Below are positions 35,444-45,937 of a stretch of DNA of 64,000 nt, piece after piece (position 1 is the first letter of the stretch; each line of letters opens with the position of its first letter). A program made the translations under genes and the position numbers. The stretch comes from Mycogone perniciosa (taxonomy: Eukaryota; Ascomycota; Sordariomycetes; Hypocreales; Hypocreaceae): contig JAOALB010000001.1 of NCBI GenBank assembly GCA_025331125.1, positions 806,001 to 870,000 on the forward strand, written 5' to 3'. Under the pieces are notes generated by a model, which saw only the letters and a program-made list of their open reading frames with translations, searched no databases and had not been told where the DNA came from.

Positions 35444-37189
35444 TCAAAACCCCATGTCGTTCAGTCCGAAAAGCCCTCCTCCTGTATAGGCGTTCCTTGC
35501 GCTCGGGGGCGGTTGGGCCGTTTCCCACTGTCGTGCTGCTATCGCATCTGTTAAGCCTCTCTCATCCACCACAGGCTCCTCGTCCAAGAATCCCCCGTCT
35601 GCAGCTAGGGCCATGGGTCCAGATTCCTCTTCATCATCATTTACATCCATATTAGCGAAGTTGGCCGCCATTGCTTGCCCGCGGGACGATCTTGATGTGG
35701 TTTCCCGTGGCTGCGGAAGCCGAACACCATGAGCCCAGTTGAAGTAATTGTCTTTGTCCCAGATTTCCTTGATCCGCTGCAATTCCTGACGATTGTTGCC
35801 ATAGTATACCATTTCATGAGTATTTGACGTCAGTGCCCTGTCAGGGAAATTGATGAATGCGGCTCGCTTCATCATGGAATGGGGCCTTAATTTCAGCTTG
35901 AACTTTTGCAAAAAACCCCACATGTCCATCTCCAAGAACTTCTCCTCCCACTGGATCATGATGTATGCGTGATAAACGCAATCACGCCAGCGAAAAGCTG
36001 TGGCTGAGCGTTTCTTCTCGCTTGCCTGGCCCCCGGCATGAATCCAAGTAACTTGCAGCAAAGCCTTCTCCCCCGGGAACAGGTCTCTGAAAGCCTTCAT
36101 CTCCTCCCTGATAATTTTCGTAACACTCTCCATTCTTTTTCGGTCATTTTTAAAAACAAATGAAGAGTAGATGAAGAAGGATGGGTTCGTGGGAAAGGAC
36201 TTTCTGGATTCCTCGGACCACTGAACCACGAGCGTCTCATGAAAAAAACGCGACGACTTTTCGGATAACGATCGCCGTTTGAGTTGCTTCTTGACCTCTT
36301 CCTGTTGAATGGATGAATCGATCAGCTTGTCGAAGTCTTTCTTGTTTCCATCGTAATAGACAAGAAACCGAACTCCAAGCTCGCTCTCGGTTTGCTTGAG
36401 ATCGCACAGCCAGGAGCTATCGATGGTAATTTGTTTTGGCCAGTCGGTCGTATAAAAGGTATTCATCGTCCTCATAAACTCGTCCATCTCGCCTTTCTTC
36501 GGGAACCACGTATATCTCCCGGCCACCACATTGCCATCCTTATTCTGCAGCTGTTGAATCTTCATCTTCATCTGGACCACAACTCCAAAATTACCGCCAC
36601 CGGCACCGCAAAGCGCCCAGAAGAGTCTACCCTCGTTTGACTTTGGGTTATCGGTGTCCTTCACAGTAATCATCCTTCCGTCCGCGGTAACGATGGTGGC
36701 TTCCTTCAAAGTATCGCACCCCATTCCAAAGCTTCTTGTAAACGGTCCAAGACCGCCTCCCAAGGTGAAACCACTCACTCCGACAGTTGGGCACCGCCCA
36801 CCGTTGATGATATACCCATCATGGCGGCCATTGACCAACTGCTTGTATGCATGGCCCCATAGCGCACCGCCCTGCAGAGTAACGGTTTTCGAGTCCATGT
36901 CGAGTGTAACTTCCTTCATCCTGGCAAGGTCCAAGGAGATGCCTTTCTCGGCAGTGGAAAATCCTGCGTAAGAATGACCTCCATTCTTAATCGTGATTGG
37001 TATGTTACGTGCTTTTGCTTGCACCACAACCATCAGAACATGCGCAGACTTCTCCGGCTGAACAACACAATCTGGCCTCGCGAATCGGTATAGGAGGTTT
37101 GCAGTCGCAACAGAACGTTCATACTCCTCCTCACCAGGTTTGTATACTGGTATCCTTGCAGACCTGAAAAACCCGATGAGATCATCCAT
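35444..37189 (-). CDS. BBE-type FAD-linked oxidoreductase with bicovalent flavin motifs
   Basis: Single exon, 581 aa, start ATG at 37189. The FAD-binding (FAD_binding_4) half contains KNGGHSYAGF, where His72 is the usual 8-alpha attachment, and GGRCPTVGVSGFTLGGG, where Cys133 is the usual 6-S-cysteinyl attachment, so flavin is probably bound at two points. The BBE module lies near the C-terminus (NYFNWAHGVRLP, about 481-491). Such enzymes do two-electron oxidations of alcohols, amines or alkaloid-like substrates with O2, often in secondary metabolism; the substrate here is unknown. No signal peptide, unlike most secreted members. Oddly, residues 492-581 extend past the BBE end as a tail with an acidic patch, ending in GGGLFGLNDMGF. 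No biosynthetic backbone gene (PKS, NRPS, terpene synthase) is in the window. Confidence 0.92.
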   Translation of the reverse strand: MDDLIGFFRSARIPVYKPGEEEYERSVATANLLYRFARPDCVVQPEKSAHVLMVVVQAKARNIPITIKNGGHSYAGFSTAEKGISLDLARMKEVTLDMDSKTVTLQGGALWGHAYKQLVNGRHDGYIINGGRCPTVGVSGFTLGGGLGPFTRSFGMGCDTLKEATIVTADGRMITVKDTDNPKSNEGRLFWALCGAGGGNFGVVVQMKMKIQQLQNKDGNVVAGRYTWFPKKGEMDEFMRTMNTFYTTDWPKQITIDSSWLCDLKQTESELGVRFLVYYDGNKKDFDKLIDSSIQQEEVKKQLKRRSLSEKSSRFFHETLVVQWSEESRKSFPTNPSFFIYSSFVFKNDRKRMESVTKIIREEMKAFRDLFPGEKALLQVTWIHAGGQASEKKRSATAFRWRDCVYHAYIMIQWEEKFLEMDMWGFLQKFKLKLRPHSMMKRAAFINFPDRALTSNTHEMVYYGNNRQELQRIKEIWDKDNYFNWAHGVRLPQPRETTSRSSRGQAMAANFANMDVNDDEEESGPMALAADGGFLDEEPVVDERGLTDAIAARQWETAQPPPSARNAYTGGGLFGLNDMGF

Positions 37190-38768
37190 ATTGAGAAGGG
37201 TTGTATTTTGTAAAAATAAAAAGATGAAAGGTGGCTGGTGATGCTGTTATTGTCTTTGAGTTCTCTATGTGTAGGCAAGTGATACAGACGATTTGAACTG
37301 CAGCGAACTCCGGATCGCTAAACACAACCTTGAAAATGCGACTTTCTTATAAGAACATTTTGATATATGGCCTAGTACACAGAAAGCGATACACACGTTC
37401 AGATTATAACTATGCCACCTCATACTTGGTGAATACCAGGCGACTTGAACCAAGGGCAGGGACGCCAAGAACCGGAGGCCCGTTAGTCGGGCATACGGAT
37501 ACAGAGTTCACGCATGATAGGCGTTAATACTACGCCTGACTACTCACTTCCCACTTGCGTAGAGTAGCTGAAGGTTCACTCTCTCACACCACTGGTCCCG
37601 CACGCGTGACGCAGACGAGTAATTGGAGAAGACGCGAGTTGTGAGTGTGACACTATTACGGCACTCTCTATCATGTCTGCATTAGGCACACTTGCAGCCA
37701 GTGCGTCATCTTCTGATCTGATTTCCTTGGGATAAATTCCTTTCCCCAACGGAATGGACCTAATCTTTGGGTGGTATGAAGCAAAACCCCCGCCAGGTGA
37801 CAAACGCAGCCGTCGGAACATCGCCGAGATAGTACTTATGGAGTGGGAACGATGGCCCAACACACACCCACCACCACTAGCATTCGGGCCGGTCCTAGCT
37901 TTGGTCCTTGTACGGAGAAGTTATCCGTGAGGAATTATCTAGTAGTACTGCGGAGTAATAGTATTGACTACTGTTGGCTGTATTCCAATCCGTGCTTCGA
38001 GGTCATCGCTACTCCATGTAATTCCCCGCCTGGCGAAAAGGAGTAGATTTACACTAACCGCTGTTGCCGCCAGAGCATGTCAAGGTGCATGTTCCCGAAG
38101 CCTCTTCCAAGAAATGTACATAAATAGTATGCGGAATCAGGTTCTCGACCAACAGTTGGGCAGCTTTGCGTCCAGTATTTGTCCACGTGCAGCTGTGCCG
38201 CAGAATCGGGGTTGCAATACTAGGCGAGACATCCAACGGCTGGTACTGGCCCGAATGAATTCCCAGCTGTGTTTGTCGTTGTGGCTTGCGTTCCTCTACA
38301 ATCATTGGTCCTTCATGTACTCCTTAGTAAGAACGCGTTTGTGGGCATCCCATATCAGACCCACGGACGATGTGACCCTCGCCGGGCTGTGAAAGTAGGA
38401 AATGATTTGTAATCTACTTTTCCGATATTAACAAATAAATATACCTAATCCAAGTGTTGCGTGATCCTGCCAGCCCCTTCCCGAAGTAAAGCGGCTGCGG
38501 AAGCCTTTCGTGTAGTCCGTCTGATGCGGAATGCTTCGGACAGCCTATAGTCTCACCCTTTAAAAGTACACAATGAATACCAAACATGCATCAAAGATCA
38601 ACCCCTCCCCCCAGGGGGAGTGTATCTCAAGTAGTGGCCAAGCAAGATACCGGTAGCTCAAAGGAGAAACAGACTTAATAGAACTCAACTATAGAAATAT
38701 AAGAAATATAGTCCACAATTTGTGTCCGTGAAATACCCCAAACATCTACGGAGTACTTCGTACACCCT
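37190..38768. other. intergenic, no gene
   Basis: Promoter side of the BBE oxidase and 3' flank of the 377-aa orphan. A palindrome GTACTTCGTAC lies at 38753-38763, directly against the orphan's stop codon. No gene or complete RNA fold found. Confidence 0.55.
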
Positions 38769-39902
38769 TCAGTCAAGCCAGGCCCTTGACAAATCAGATG
38801 CTACCAACAAGCATCTTCCCTCTATTGACGGCTCGTCGTCTGAATCCTCAGACAAGTTCTGCCGCCCCCCAATTCCAGCACTACCACTACCACTTCCACT
38901 GCCGCTTCCACTAGCATGTGCTAGGTATGGAAGCTTCCTCGCACTTATGGTGTTGTTTCTCGGGGTTGGTGTAAATGTGTAGTCTGCAAACATAATCCAG
39001 CTGCTGGTAGGGCGGAACGTCACACCGTTATCAGGAGCAACTAGGTCGACTGTCTTTGAATAATCTTGAAATTCGGCGTCATAGATGTACCAATCGGGTG
39101 ATCCAGTGCGACTGAGCAATGTTGTGATTTCGAAATCGCCGTTAGAATTGATCTGGGGAACCGGGAGGATGCAGGTCCTTTTCCCCTCGTCGTCTACGTC
39201 GACTGGGACAGGATGGGCTTGCAATTCCGCGATACCACGAAGGCGTGAGGACGGCACCCGCATACGCTCCAGGTATTCAGGGTCGGATGATTTCTCACCC
39301 CATTCGATTTCATCGGTTGATGTGTTGATAGTGTAATCAATCCGTTGCCTCTTGATCACCTTGCACCTCAAGATGGGGAATAGAAGAAGCTCTTCAACTA
39401 TCTCATTGCCCGGAAGTCCAAGTCTGATGAAGTCCTCCGAGGTCAGGGTTGTGCTGCTGTATTCGAATCTAGTCCTTCTGCCGTCCTTCGAAGTAGAAGT
39501 CACTTCGTAATATGAACCCCCGGCTGGTAAGACGATGCCCGCCTTGCAACCATCCGTGAAGTTTGCCTCTGGCATATCCTTTCTTTTTATGGAGTACTCT
39601 GGCCTGAAGTGCTTTACTTCAGATGCCCCACCGTGTCTCACAACCGGAACCCACTCATGAGGCTCCAATACATAGAGCCAGCCGTAGGTGCGAAGCCAGC
39701 GTTCGTCACGTCGTTGGCCTTTCAAAGCCGGAACAACCAATCGGCTGGGAATCGGGGCGATTTGGGTCTCATCGACGTCGAATATCTGCTTCAGCTGTTC
39801 GATGCTCAAGCCAAAATCGCATCGTCCGAGTCCAGGGCGTATCCTAGGCAGAGACGACTCGTCGAAGTTGATCTCCTGTTCGGTATCACGAATTATGTCC
39901 AT
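38769..39902 (-). CDS. hypothetical protein (377 aa), divergent partner of the zinc protease
   Basis: A single open frame. I take ATG at 39902 as the start (MDIIRDTEQEINFDESS), since the extra codons upstream begin with GTG. No family recognised. The body is rich in beta-type sequence with many Tyr, Phe and Trp (GWLYVLEPHEWVPVVRHGG, GGSYYEVTSTSKDGRRTRFEYSS, WYIYDAEFQDYSKTVD, WIMFADYTFTP). There is a short Gly-Ser repeat (SGSGSGSGSGS) near the C-terminus followed by an acidic EDSDDEPS patch. No signal peptide or membrane segment. It shares a divergent 994-bp promoter region with the metalloprotease at 40897, so joint control is possible. Confidence 0.75.
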   Translation of the reverse strand: MDIIRDTEQEINFDESSLPRIRPGLGRCDFGLSIEQLKQIFDVDETQIAPIPSRLVVPALKGQRRDERWLRTYGWLYVLEPHEWVPVVRHGGASEVKHFRPEYSIKRKDMPEANFTDGCKAGIVLPAGGSYYEVTSTSKDGRRTRFEYSSTTLTSEDFIRLGLPGNEIVEELLLFPILRCKVIKRQRIDYTINTSTDEIEWGEKSSDPEYLERMRVPSSRLRGIAELQAHPVPVDVDDEGKRTCILPVPQINSNGDFEITTLLSRTGSPDWYIYDAEFQDYSKTVDLVAPDNGVTFRPTSSWIMFADYTFTPTPRNNTISARKLPYLAHASGSGSGSGSGSAGIGGRQNLSEDSDDEPSIEGRCLLVASDLSRAWLD

Positions 39903-40896
39903 ATTTTGGACTACACAGTGAAGCACTGTTAGATATTCGTGGACAAACGATAAAGAATGTATCGGAACGGTATAATAGGAATATATAATGATAGTGGTAC
40001 TGTGTTCGAGGAAACGAAAAGAGTCAAGTATGTAATTTTAGGGACAAGTGTCAAGGAAACGGATCAGTGCGGCATTTCTCCTTTGGATGCCGAAATCATG
40101 CAGTTGGATCAACCCTGGACAGTTCTCACCCTTCTCTCTGATTCTATGGGCGACGAAGCCTGGGTCGCGTTTCCAGTTCCAGGGAATATGTTGCATTGGG
40201 CAGCAACCGGGCAACCAACTTTACTGCGCTCTTTTCGTTCCTGTACTCGTACATGCGTCACATGGCCGACTTCTGTCATCTATCATATGTTATTTGTCTT
40301 AAAGGTTCCGTAATATGGCCGGCATATGTACGTTATCTCTGCAAGCCACGACATGGAAGGACGAAATGACCCACGCATGGCATGATCCCAATGGATTTCA
40401 TTGAACCACGTCTCACCAGTGCTGTCTCGTCCCATCTCGTATCTCCAATCCCAGTTCTTAATGCGCATGGTAATGAGTAGAGTGGCTTGGATTCACACAA
40501 AGCTATTCATATCTTGCACTTTGTGGGAGCCCAATCAATTGAAGGACAGTACACTTAGCTACCACTGCCAATAAAGCCCAGTGTTGTAATATCAGGCGAC
40601 CTTTTGTGAGAGACTGGGCTTCACCGAGCTTACACGACTGTGAGGTAAAGCTCAGGCAGTCGAATTGGGTCACAAGGCATGCACTTTGGGTGCCTCGTGC
40701 CTATCGTGAGTGCCCTTAAGATGCCAAAAACGCGGCTGAAGGGCAAGCCAGGAAGAGCATAAAGTCAGTAGTCAGTGCGAACAATGTCAGAAATCCGATG
40801 AAATAGGATTCAGACCAGTGTCTCTTAAGACAGCCTTCTCATCCTGCTCAATTCTTCACACAGCTCCCCGTCATTTTCGGTTAGAAGAGCTTCAAC
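39903..40896. promoter_or_regulatory. shared divergent promoter region of orphan and zinc protease
   Basis: The 994-bp gap separates two start codons pointing outward. No coding frame of note. A boundary this short between two lineage-specific genes suggests joint regulation, but no specific motif was identified. Confidence 0.5.
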
Positions 40897-41991
40897 ATGG
40901 CTTCAATTCGCATTTGCACTGAGATGCCGGATCCAACCCCGGAACACTCCAGTTCAACCAATACATTTGGCATGCGCATGGCCATGGAGACAAACCGGAT
41001 GTGGAACAATGGCGAGATTTTGACAGTGCGACTACTTGGTGGAAGTGCCTATGTTCGCAAAAGGGTGGAAGAGTATGCTAAAGTCTGGCTGAAATATGCA
41101 AACCTGAAAATGGTCTTTGTCGAGAGTGGTGATGCACAAATTCGTGTGTCGTTCAACGAGGGCGATGGTTGTTGGTCCGAGGTCGGAACCAACTGTCTCA
41201 AAGTACCGCAAGACAAACCGACAATGAACTTTGGTTGGCTTACCGAGAGAACACCAGAGAACGTCTTCAGGCAGACAGTGATGCACGAATTTGGCCATGC
41301 CCTTGGCTGTATCCATGAGCACCAAAGCCCTGCCATGAACATTCCATGGAACAAGGATGCAGTTTATGCATACTACAGAAGGACACAACGCTGGAGCAAA
41401 AGTACGGTGCGAAGGAATATTTTCACAGCCTACAGCGCCGACAGAATTAATGCTTCGGCATTCGACAAAGAGTCAATCATGTTGTACCACATACCGGCCG
41501 ATTTCACCCTTGGAGGCTTCTCTACTGCCCCGAACTATACACTTTCAAGGATGGACCAGCTCTTCATCAGCAGGGCCTATCCACGGGGTGATGCTCCTGA
41601 TTCAGATCTCGATGAAAGCGATAATTCTGACTCAGACCGTGATTCTGATCCACTGGAACTTTTGCAGTTTGAAGCGATCATGAATGGCACATGGGGAGGT
41701 AGTTATTACTACGACAATGGCACTACGGATGGCGAGTCAACCTTCAAGCTATCTACGTGGCGTATTTCGGGAAGAAAGGATGCAGTTGGTGTGCGAGGAA
41801 GTGGCAGGGATTCTGTTGGATCGTTTGCTATTGAAGGGACAGTGAGGACTTCGGGAGACATTTCGTTCAAGAAAACCTATGATGGTAGTCCTCTCAGTTG
41901 GCCTTATTCAGGGAACATTGACCGGAGCCGACGTACAATGCAGGGCATCTGGGGAGGGGGCCTTGGCTCCTTTTCTTTTCGCCGCAGATAG
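40897..41991 (+). CDS. astacin-like (M12A-type) zinc metalloprotease with extra C-terminal domain
   Basis: Single exon, 364 aa. The zinc site HEFGHALGCIHE gives ligands His130, His134 and His140 with catalytic Glu131. A Met-turn SIMLY (Met195, Tyr197) follows, as in metzincins of the astacin and serralysin type. Residues about 25-230 form the protease. No signal peptide or propeptide Cys switch is visible, so it is either intracellular or exported unconventionally. An acidic Ser/Asp linker (about 231-252) leads to a C-terminal domain (about 256-364) with GTWGGSYYYDNG, STFKLSTWRISGR and IWGGGLGSFSF, which looks like a beta-sandwich of unknown role. Divergent from the 377-aa orphan; the NLR remnant follows 250 bp downstream on the same strand. 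Substrate unknown. Confidence 0.9.
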   Translation: MASIRICTEMPDPTPEHSSSTNTFGMRMAMETNRMWNNGEILTVRLLGGSAYVRKRVEEYAKVWLKYANLKMVFVESGDAQIRVSFNEGDGCWSEVGTNCLKVPQDKPTMNFGWLTERTPENVFRQTVMHEFGHALGCIHEHQSPAMNIPWNKDAVYAYYRRTQRWSKSTVRRNIFTAYSADRINASAFDKESIMLYHIPADFTLGGFSTAPNYTLSRMDQLFISRAYPRGDAPDSDLDESDNSDSDRDSDPLELLQFEAIMNGTWGGSYYYDNGTTDGESTFKLSTWRISGRKDAVGVRGSGRDSVGSFAIEGTVRTSGDISFKKTYDGSPLSWPYSGNIDRSRRTMQGIWGGGLGSFSFRRR

Positions 41992-42239
41992 TTGAGTATT
42001 GTCAATTCTTGGCTCCTCTGAGCTTCACCAATGAAGAAAAAGATTGGGTATTAATCGTTGCACACGAGGGGTTGGATTGGGCACCTCGCGGCTTAGGCGG
42101 GCTCCTCCTCATTCCTTACATTTTCATCGACACTCAGACGTCGGTAGTTCATGAGAACCATATTCTAGATTGCAACGCTTATATTCCTTTCCACTGTATC
42201 CTTAATAAGTTTCCGTTTCCCATGGACATGACCTGGAAT

Positions 42240-44970
42240 ACCTTTGGCGACAACACTACGATTCACCAGGGTGATGTTCACCACTCACGAAACCAGACGA
42301 GCGGTCGCTGCCTAGCAGACTTGCGATGAACTGATCCCCGCGATGACAAAACTCGCATTGAGCAAACAAATGGTGGTCTTTTGAAAGAGTCGTACAAATG
42401 GATCCTCCAGAATGATAACCTCAAGCGGTGGCGCGAAGATGAACAAAGCCGACTGCTCTGGTTCACCGGTGATCCGGGAAAGGGCAAGACTATGATGCTC
42501 TGTGGCATGATCGACGAGTTGGTTCAAACCATAAATCTCAAGGATCCGGAGTTCGAGACACTATTGTCCTACTTCTTCTGTCAGAGCACCGATTCGCGCA
42601 TTAACAATGTAACAGCCATGCTGCGCGGCCTCGTTTTACCTCCTCATCGATCAGCAGCACTCGTTTGTTTTGCATGTGCAGAACAAGTATGATGTCTCTG
42701 GCAAAGGAATCTTTGAGGATGCGAATGCCTGGGCAGCCTTGTCCCAGATATTTGTCAACATTCTACAGGATCCAAGCATAGAGAACGTGATCTTGATTGT
42801 TAACGCGTTAGATGAATGTGAGAGAGACCAATCCAAGCTCTTGAATCTCATTATTCAGCACTCGTCATTACCTCGAGTCAAATGGATCGTCTCCAGCCGA
42901 AATGGACTGAACATTGAGAAGAAACTCGGTGCTCATAGCTCACAGACACGGCTCAGCCTCGAGTTGAAGGAGAATGAAGATCGTGTATCCCAAGCCGTCC
43001 ATGCACACATTGAACGTCGTGTATCACAACTGCACTTGGTCCAGGATGATCAAGACCTTCGGGATGAGCTCCAGAAGGCGATGTGACAAAAGGTCAACAG
43101 AACATTTCTATGGGTCTTCCTTGTCATGAAAGAACTTGAGTATGTTGAAAGCTGGGAAGCACTGCAGGTCGTTGACGAAATACCATCGGACTTGAAGGAC
43201 GTCTAAGGTCGCATGATGAAGCATATTCAACAGCTGAGGCGAGGAAACCCGGAGTTTTGTATGCAATTGCTTTCGACGGCTTGCACGGTATATCGCCCAC
43301 TTCGCCTCGCCGAACCAGGGTTTCTCTGGCTTGCTTGGTGCTATTTCAGAAGAGCCGGGGTATCTCAGAAGGATTGTAACCATGTGTGGCTCATTCCTTA
43401 CAATTCACGATGAGAATGTCTACTTTATTCATCAGTCAGCAAAGGAATATTTGACTACAGAAGGACTCCAGACGATATTCCCCAATGGAGCTGAAAGAGT
43501 TCATCACTCATTATTTTCTAGATCGCTGCAGGGCATGTATAAGACCCTAAGATGCGATGTATACGGCTTGGATACCCCTGGGTTTCCCATTGACAAAGTA
43601 ATGCAGCCTGACCCTGATCCCTTAGCTACGACACGCTACTCTTGTGTCTACTGAGCGAACCACCTAAGAGATGGCATTTCAGTTCAGGCTTTGACTCCCA
43701 TTGACGATCTTCATGATAATGGTACAGTCTATCAATTTCTCAGCACGAAGTACCTTTACTGGTTGGAGGCTCTTACTTTGCTGTACAGCATGTCAGACGG
43801 TGTACTGGCACTGCACACACTCCAAGCATTAGTGGTAAGTACCTCCTATTTTGTCCTTGAGGCGAAGGCTGAAAACCTTTATAGCTAAAGATAGAAACGA
43901 ACACAAAGAGCCAATTGATGGAACTTATACGAGATGCATGTCGCTTTATTCTTGCATATGCCGGCGTGGTTGAGATAGCTCCCTTGGCAGTTGCCTCCGG
44001 ACACTCAGATACTGCAATTCCTCTGTACACTCGCCTATATTGTCGTCAGATGGCCGGCGATTCGCCGCATCTGTATCGCACGACGAAGGCTTCATTGTTT
44101 GGGACTTAACAACAGACACTCCCTCCAAGCTTCTTAGGATCCGTGCATCCGATACCACACCAGTCGCATTTTCCACAGATAGCAAGAAATTTGCCTCGTC
44201 TCTACCCAATGGCACCGTTGAGATCTGGGATATAACTACAGGCGAATCTGTTCAGAGCTTCCAGAGCAGCAATTGTGTCCTGATGCCGTGGAGAATTGCC
44301 TTCTCGCCGAATGGTCAGCAACTCGCCTCATCCTGGAGAGGCAAACCCGATATCTGGAGTATTGCTACAGGAAACTGCCTCCAAATATTACAGGACCATA
44401 GGAGGCAAATCACATCGATTGCCTTCTCGTTGGATGGTTCCCGAATAGTCAGTGTCAGCCTCGTTGGGTGGACCAGTCAGGGTCTGGGATATACCTACAG
44501 GCAACTGCCTCCAGAAATTATACGGTTACTATGGCGAAGTGACGTCAGTTGTCTTCTCTCCTGTTGGCCAAAAACTCGCCTCTACTTCATGGGAATGGAT
44601 AGCCAGAATCTGGGACCTAGACTGCCTGAAAACGCTCCATGAGGTTACATTGATTAATCGCCTTTCGTTCGACCCAATGATCAACCCTCGTCTTTATACT
44701 GATCTAGGAGCTATAGACTTGAATTTATCCAGAATGGACATGCCTACCAGGGAGTCTTTATAAAAAGTTGTCCACCATTGGTGAACAACACAGCCAAGGT
44801 CTGGAACTACACAGAGTACAGAGTGATATCTCTGGAGCTGGTTCGCACGCACAGTTCGATCATGGCCAAGTCAATCGCCTTATCAAAGGATTTGGAGCTC
44901 AGGACCTGTGTCTATCAAAGAAACCGGCCTCTTGGAATGCATGGAAATGGAGGATGCTTTAGCTTTTAAG
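42240..44970 (+). pseudogene. degenerate NACHT-WD40 NLR (NWD2/HET-like STAND protein)
   Basis: Boundaries are approximate. Reading across frames, a fungal NLR is visible: HQGDVHHS...SGRCLADLR, a Walker A GDPGKGKT (42468-42491), a LLSYFFCQ segment, a Walker B region LIVNALDEC, then PRVKWIVSSRNG, a FIHQSAKEYL segment and WD40 blades (IVWDLTTD, VEIWDITTG, RIWDLD). Such proteins are STAND ATPases in non-self recognition and programmed cell death. The copy is broken: TGA at 42327-42329, 43084-43086 and 43652-43654, TAA at 43204-43206, and frame changes near 42640-42670, between about 43250 and 43340, after about 43850 and near 44450. It cannot make a full product. The many TGA stops would fit C-to-T decay such as RIP, but this was not measured. 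Confidence 0.88.
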
Positions 44971-45937
44971 CTCACCGAAGTTGGGCAACCGGTGTGTGGC
45001 TGTGATGAGGCGCAATCTCGCGGCTCATGCATGAACCGGTGAACCAGAGCAGTCACGCGCCAAGAAGGGTGGCTCATCGGAGCTTACTGCCGGCCAAAGC
45101 CTTCTCGGCATAAACTTTGCCCGAAGCTACTGAATAGCTTTTGCATGCGATCACTGTGTATCACGTCAGGCGCTCTGCCAGGCTTTCTCCCATCTGAGGT
45201 TTTGCCAGATTAAGCTTGCCCTTCTTGCGTCATGCAGACATAAGCTATGCACTAGGTATTACCAAGTAATAGAGCCCCCTGCTAGCTTGAATCCTGACAC
45301 ACTGAACTGTGTAGCCTATTTGTCACTTTGACGACTCGACTGTGATCAGCCCAACTCAAGCAATCAGGCCCGAGTTTCGCCGTCAGATGACATTTCTTGA
45401 TGTCGTAGGAGTATTCGCCTCCGTCAATCATGAACGAATCGAACCTTGGGGGCACTGCCTTTTTATGTACAGTCGAACGCTAAAAACGCGCATTCAATGT
45501 TCTTTAACGAGGGGAGGGAGCCAAGACCAAGAAATGGCCAAGAACCTTGAAAGAAAAAAATATTGTGGCTGATCTTCCATTTTAGTACGGAGTAGGTATT
45601 TCATATGTACGGAGTATGTATTCCGTATTATTAAACAAGACACCGAAATTCTGATTGGGATCTTGTGGCACGTTTGCATCTTGGAAACCCCAAAAACGCC
45701 ACCGCTGCTAGTCGCAGTAGTGCTCCGTCCTAAATAAGACATACAGAGCGCATACATCTACCTCCATCGCCTTGCAGCAATCTCCCAATTTAGATCCTTC
45801 TCATGCAATCATCCCTTCCGCCTTAATATTTACCATCTTGACGACTTGATTGCTCTCTTCCTTTTTCTTTCTAGTTTCCTTGGCATTCGCGATTCCGCTT
45901 TGTACTCATACATCGTCCTTTGCGATCGTCTTGCGCC
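44971..45937. other. intergenic, promoter of the Gly-rich protein gene
   Basis: No gene supported. Partial palindromes (TACGGAGTA type) at about 45587-45630. CT-rich leader before 45938. Confidence 0.6.

Noticed and set aside
37430..37510. tRNA-like B-box (GGTTCAAGTC) on the minus strand
   Set aside because: The T stem does not pair and no acceptor or anticodon stem can be formed.
42009..42239. N-terminal extension of the NLR remnant starting at 42009
   Set aside because: The peptide before HQGDVHHS does not resemble a known NLR N-terminal domain (HET, Goodbye, purine phosphorylase), so the remnant was started at about 42240.
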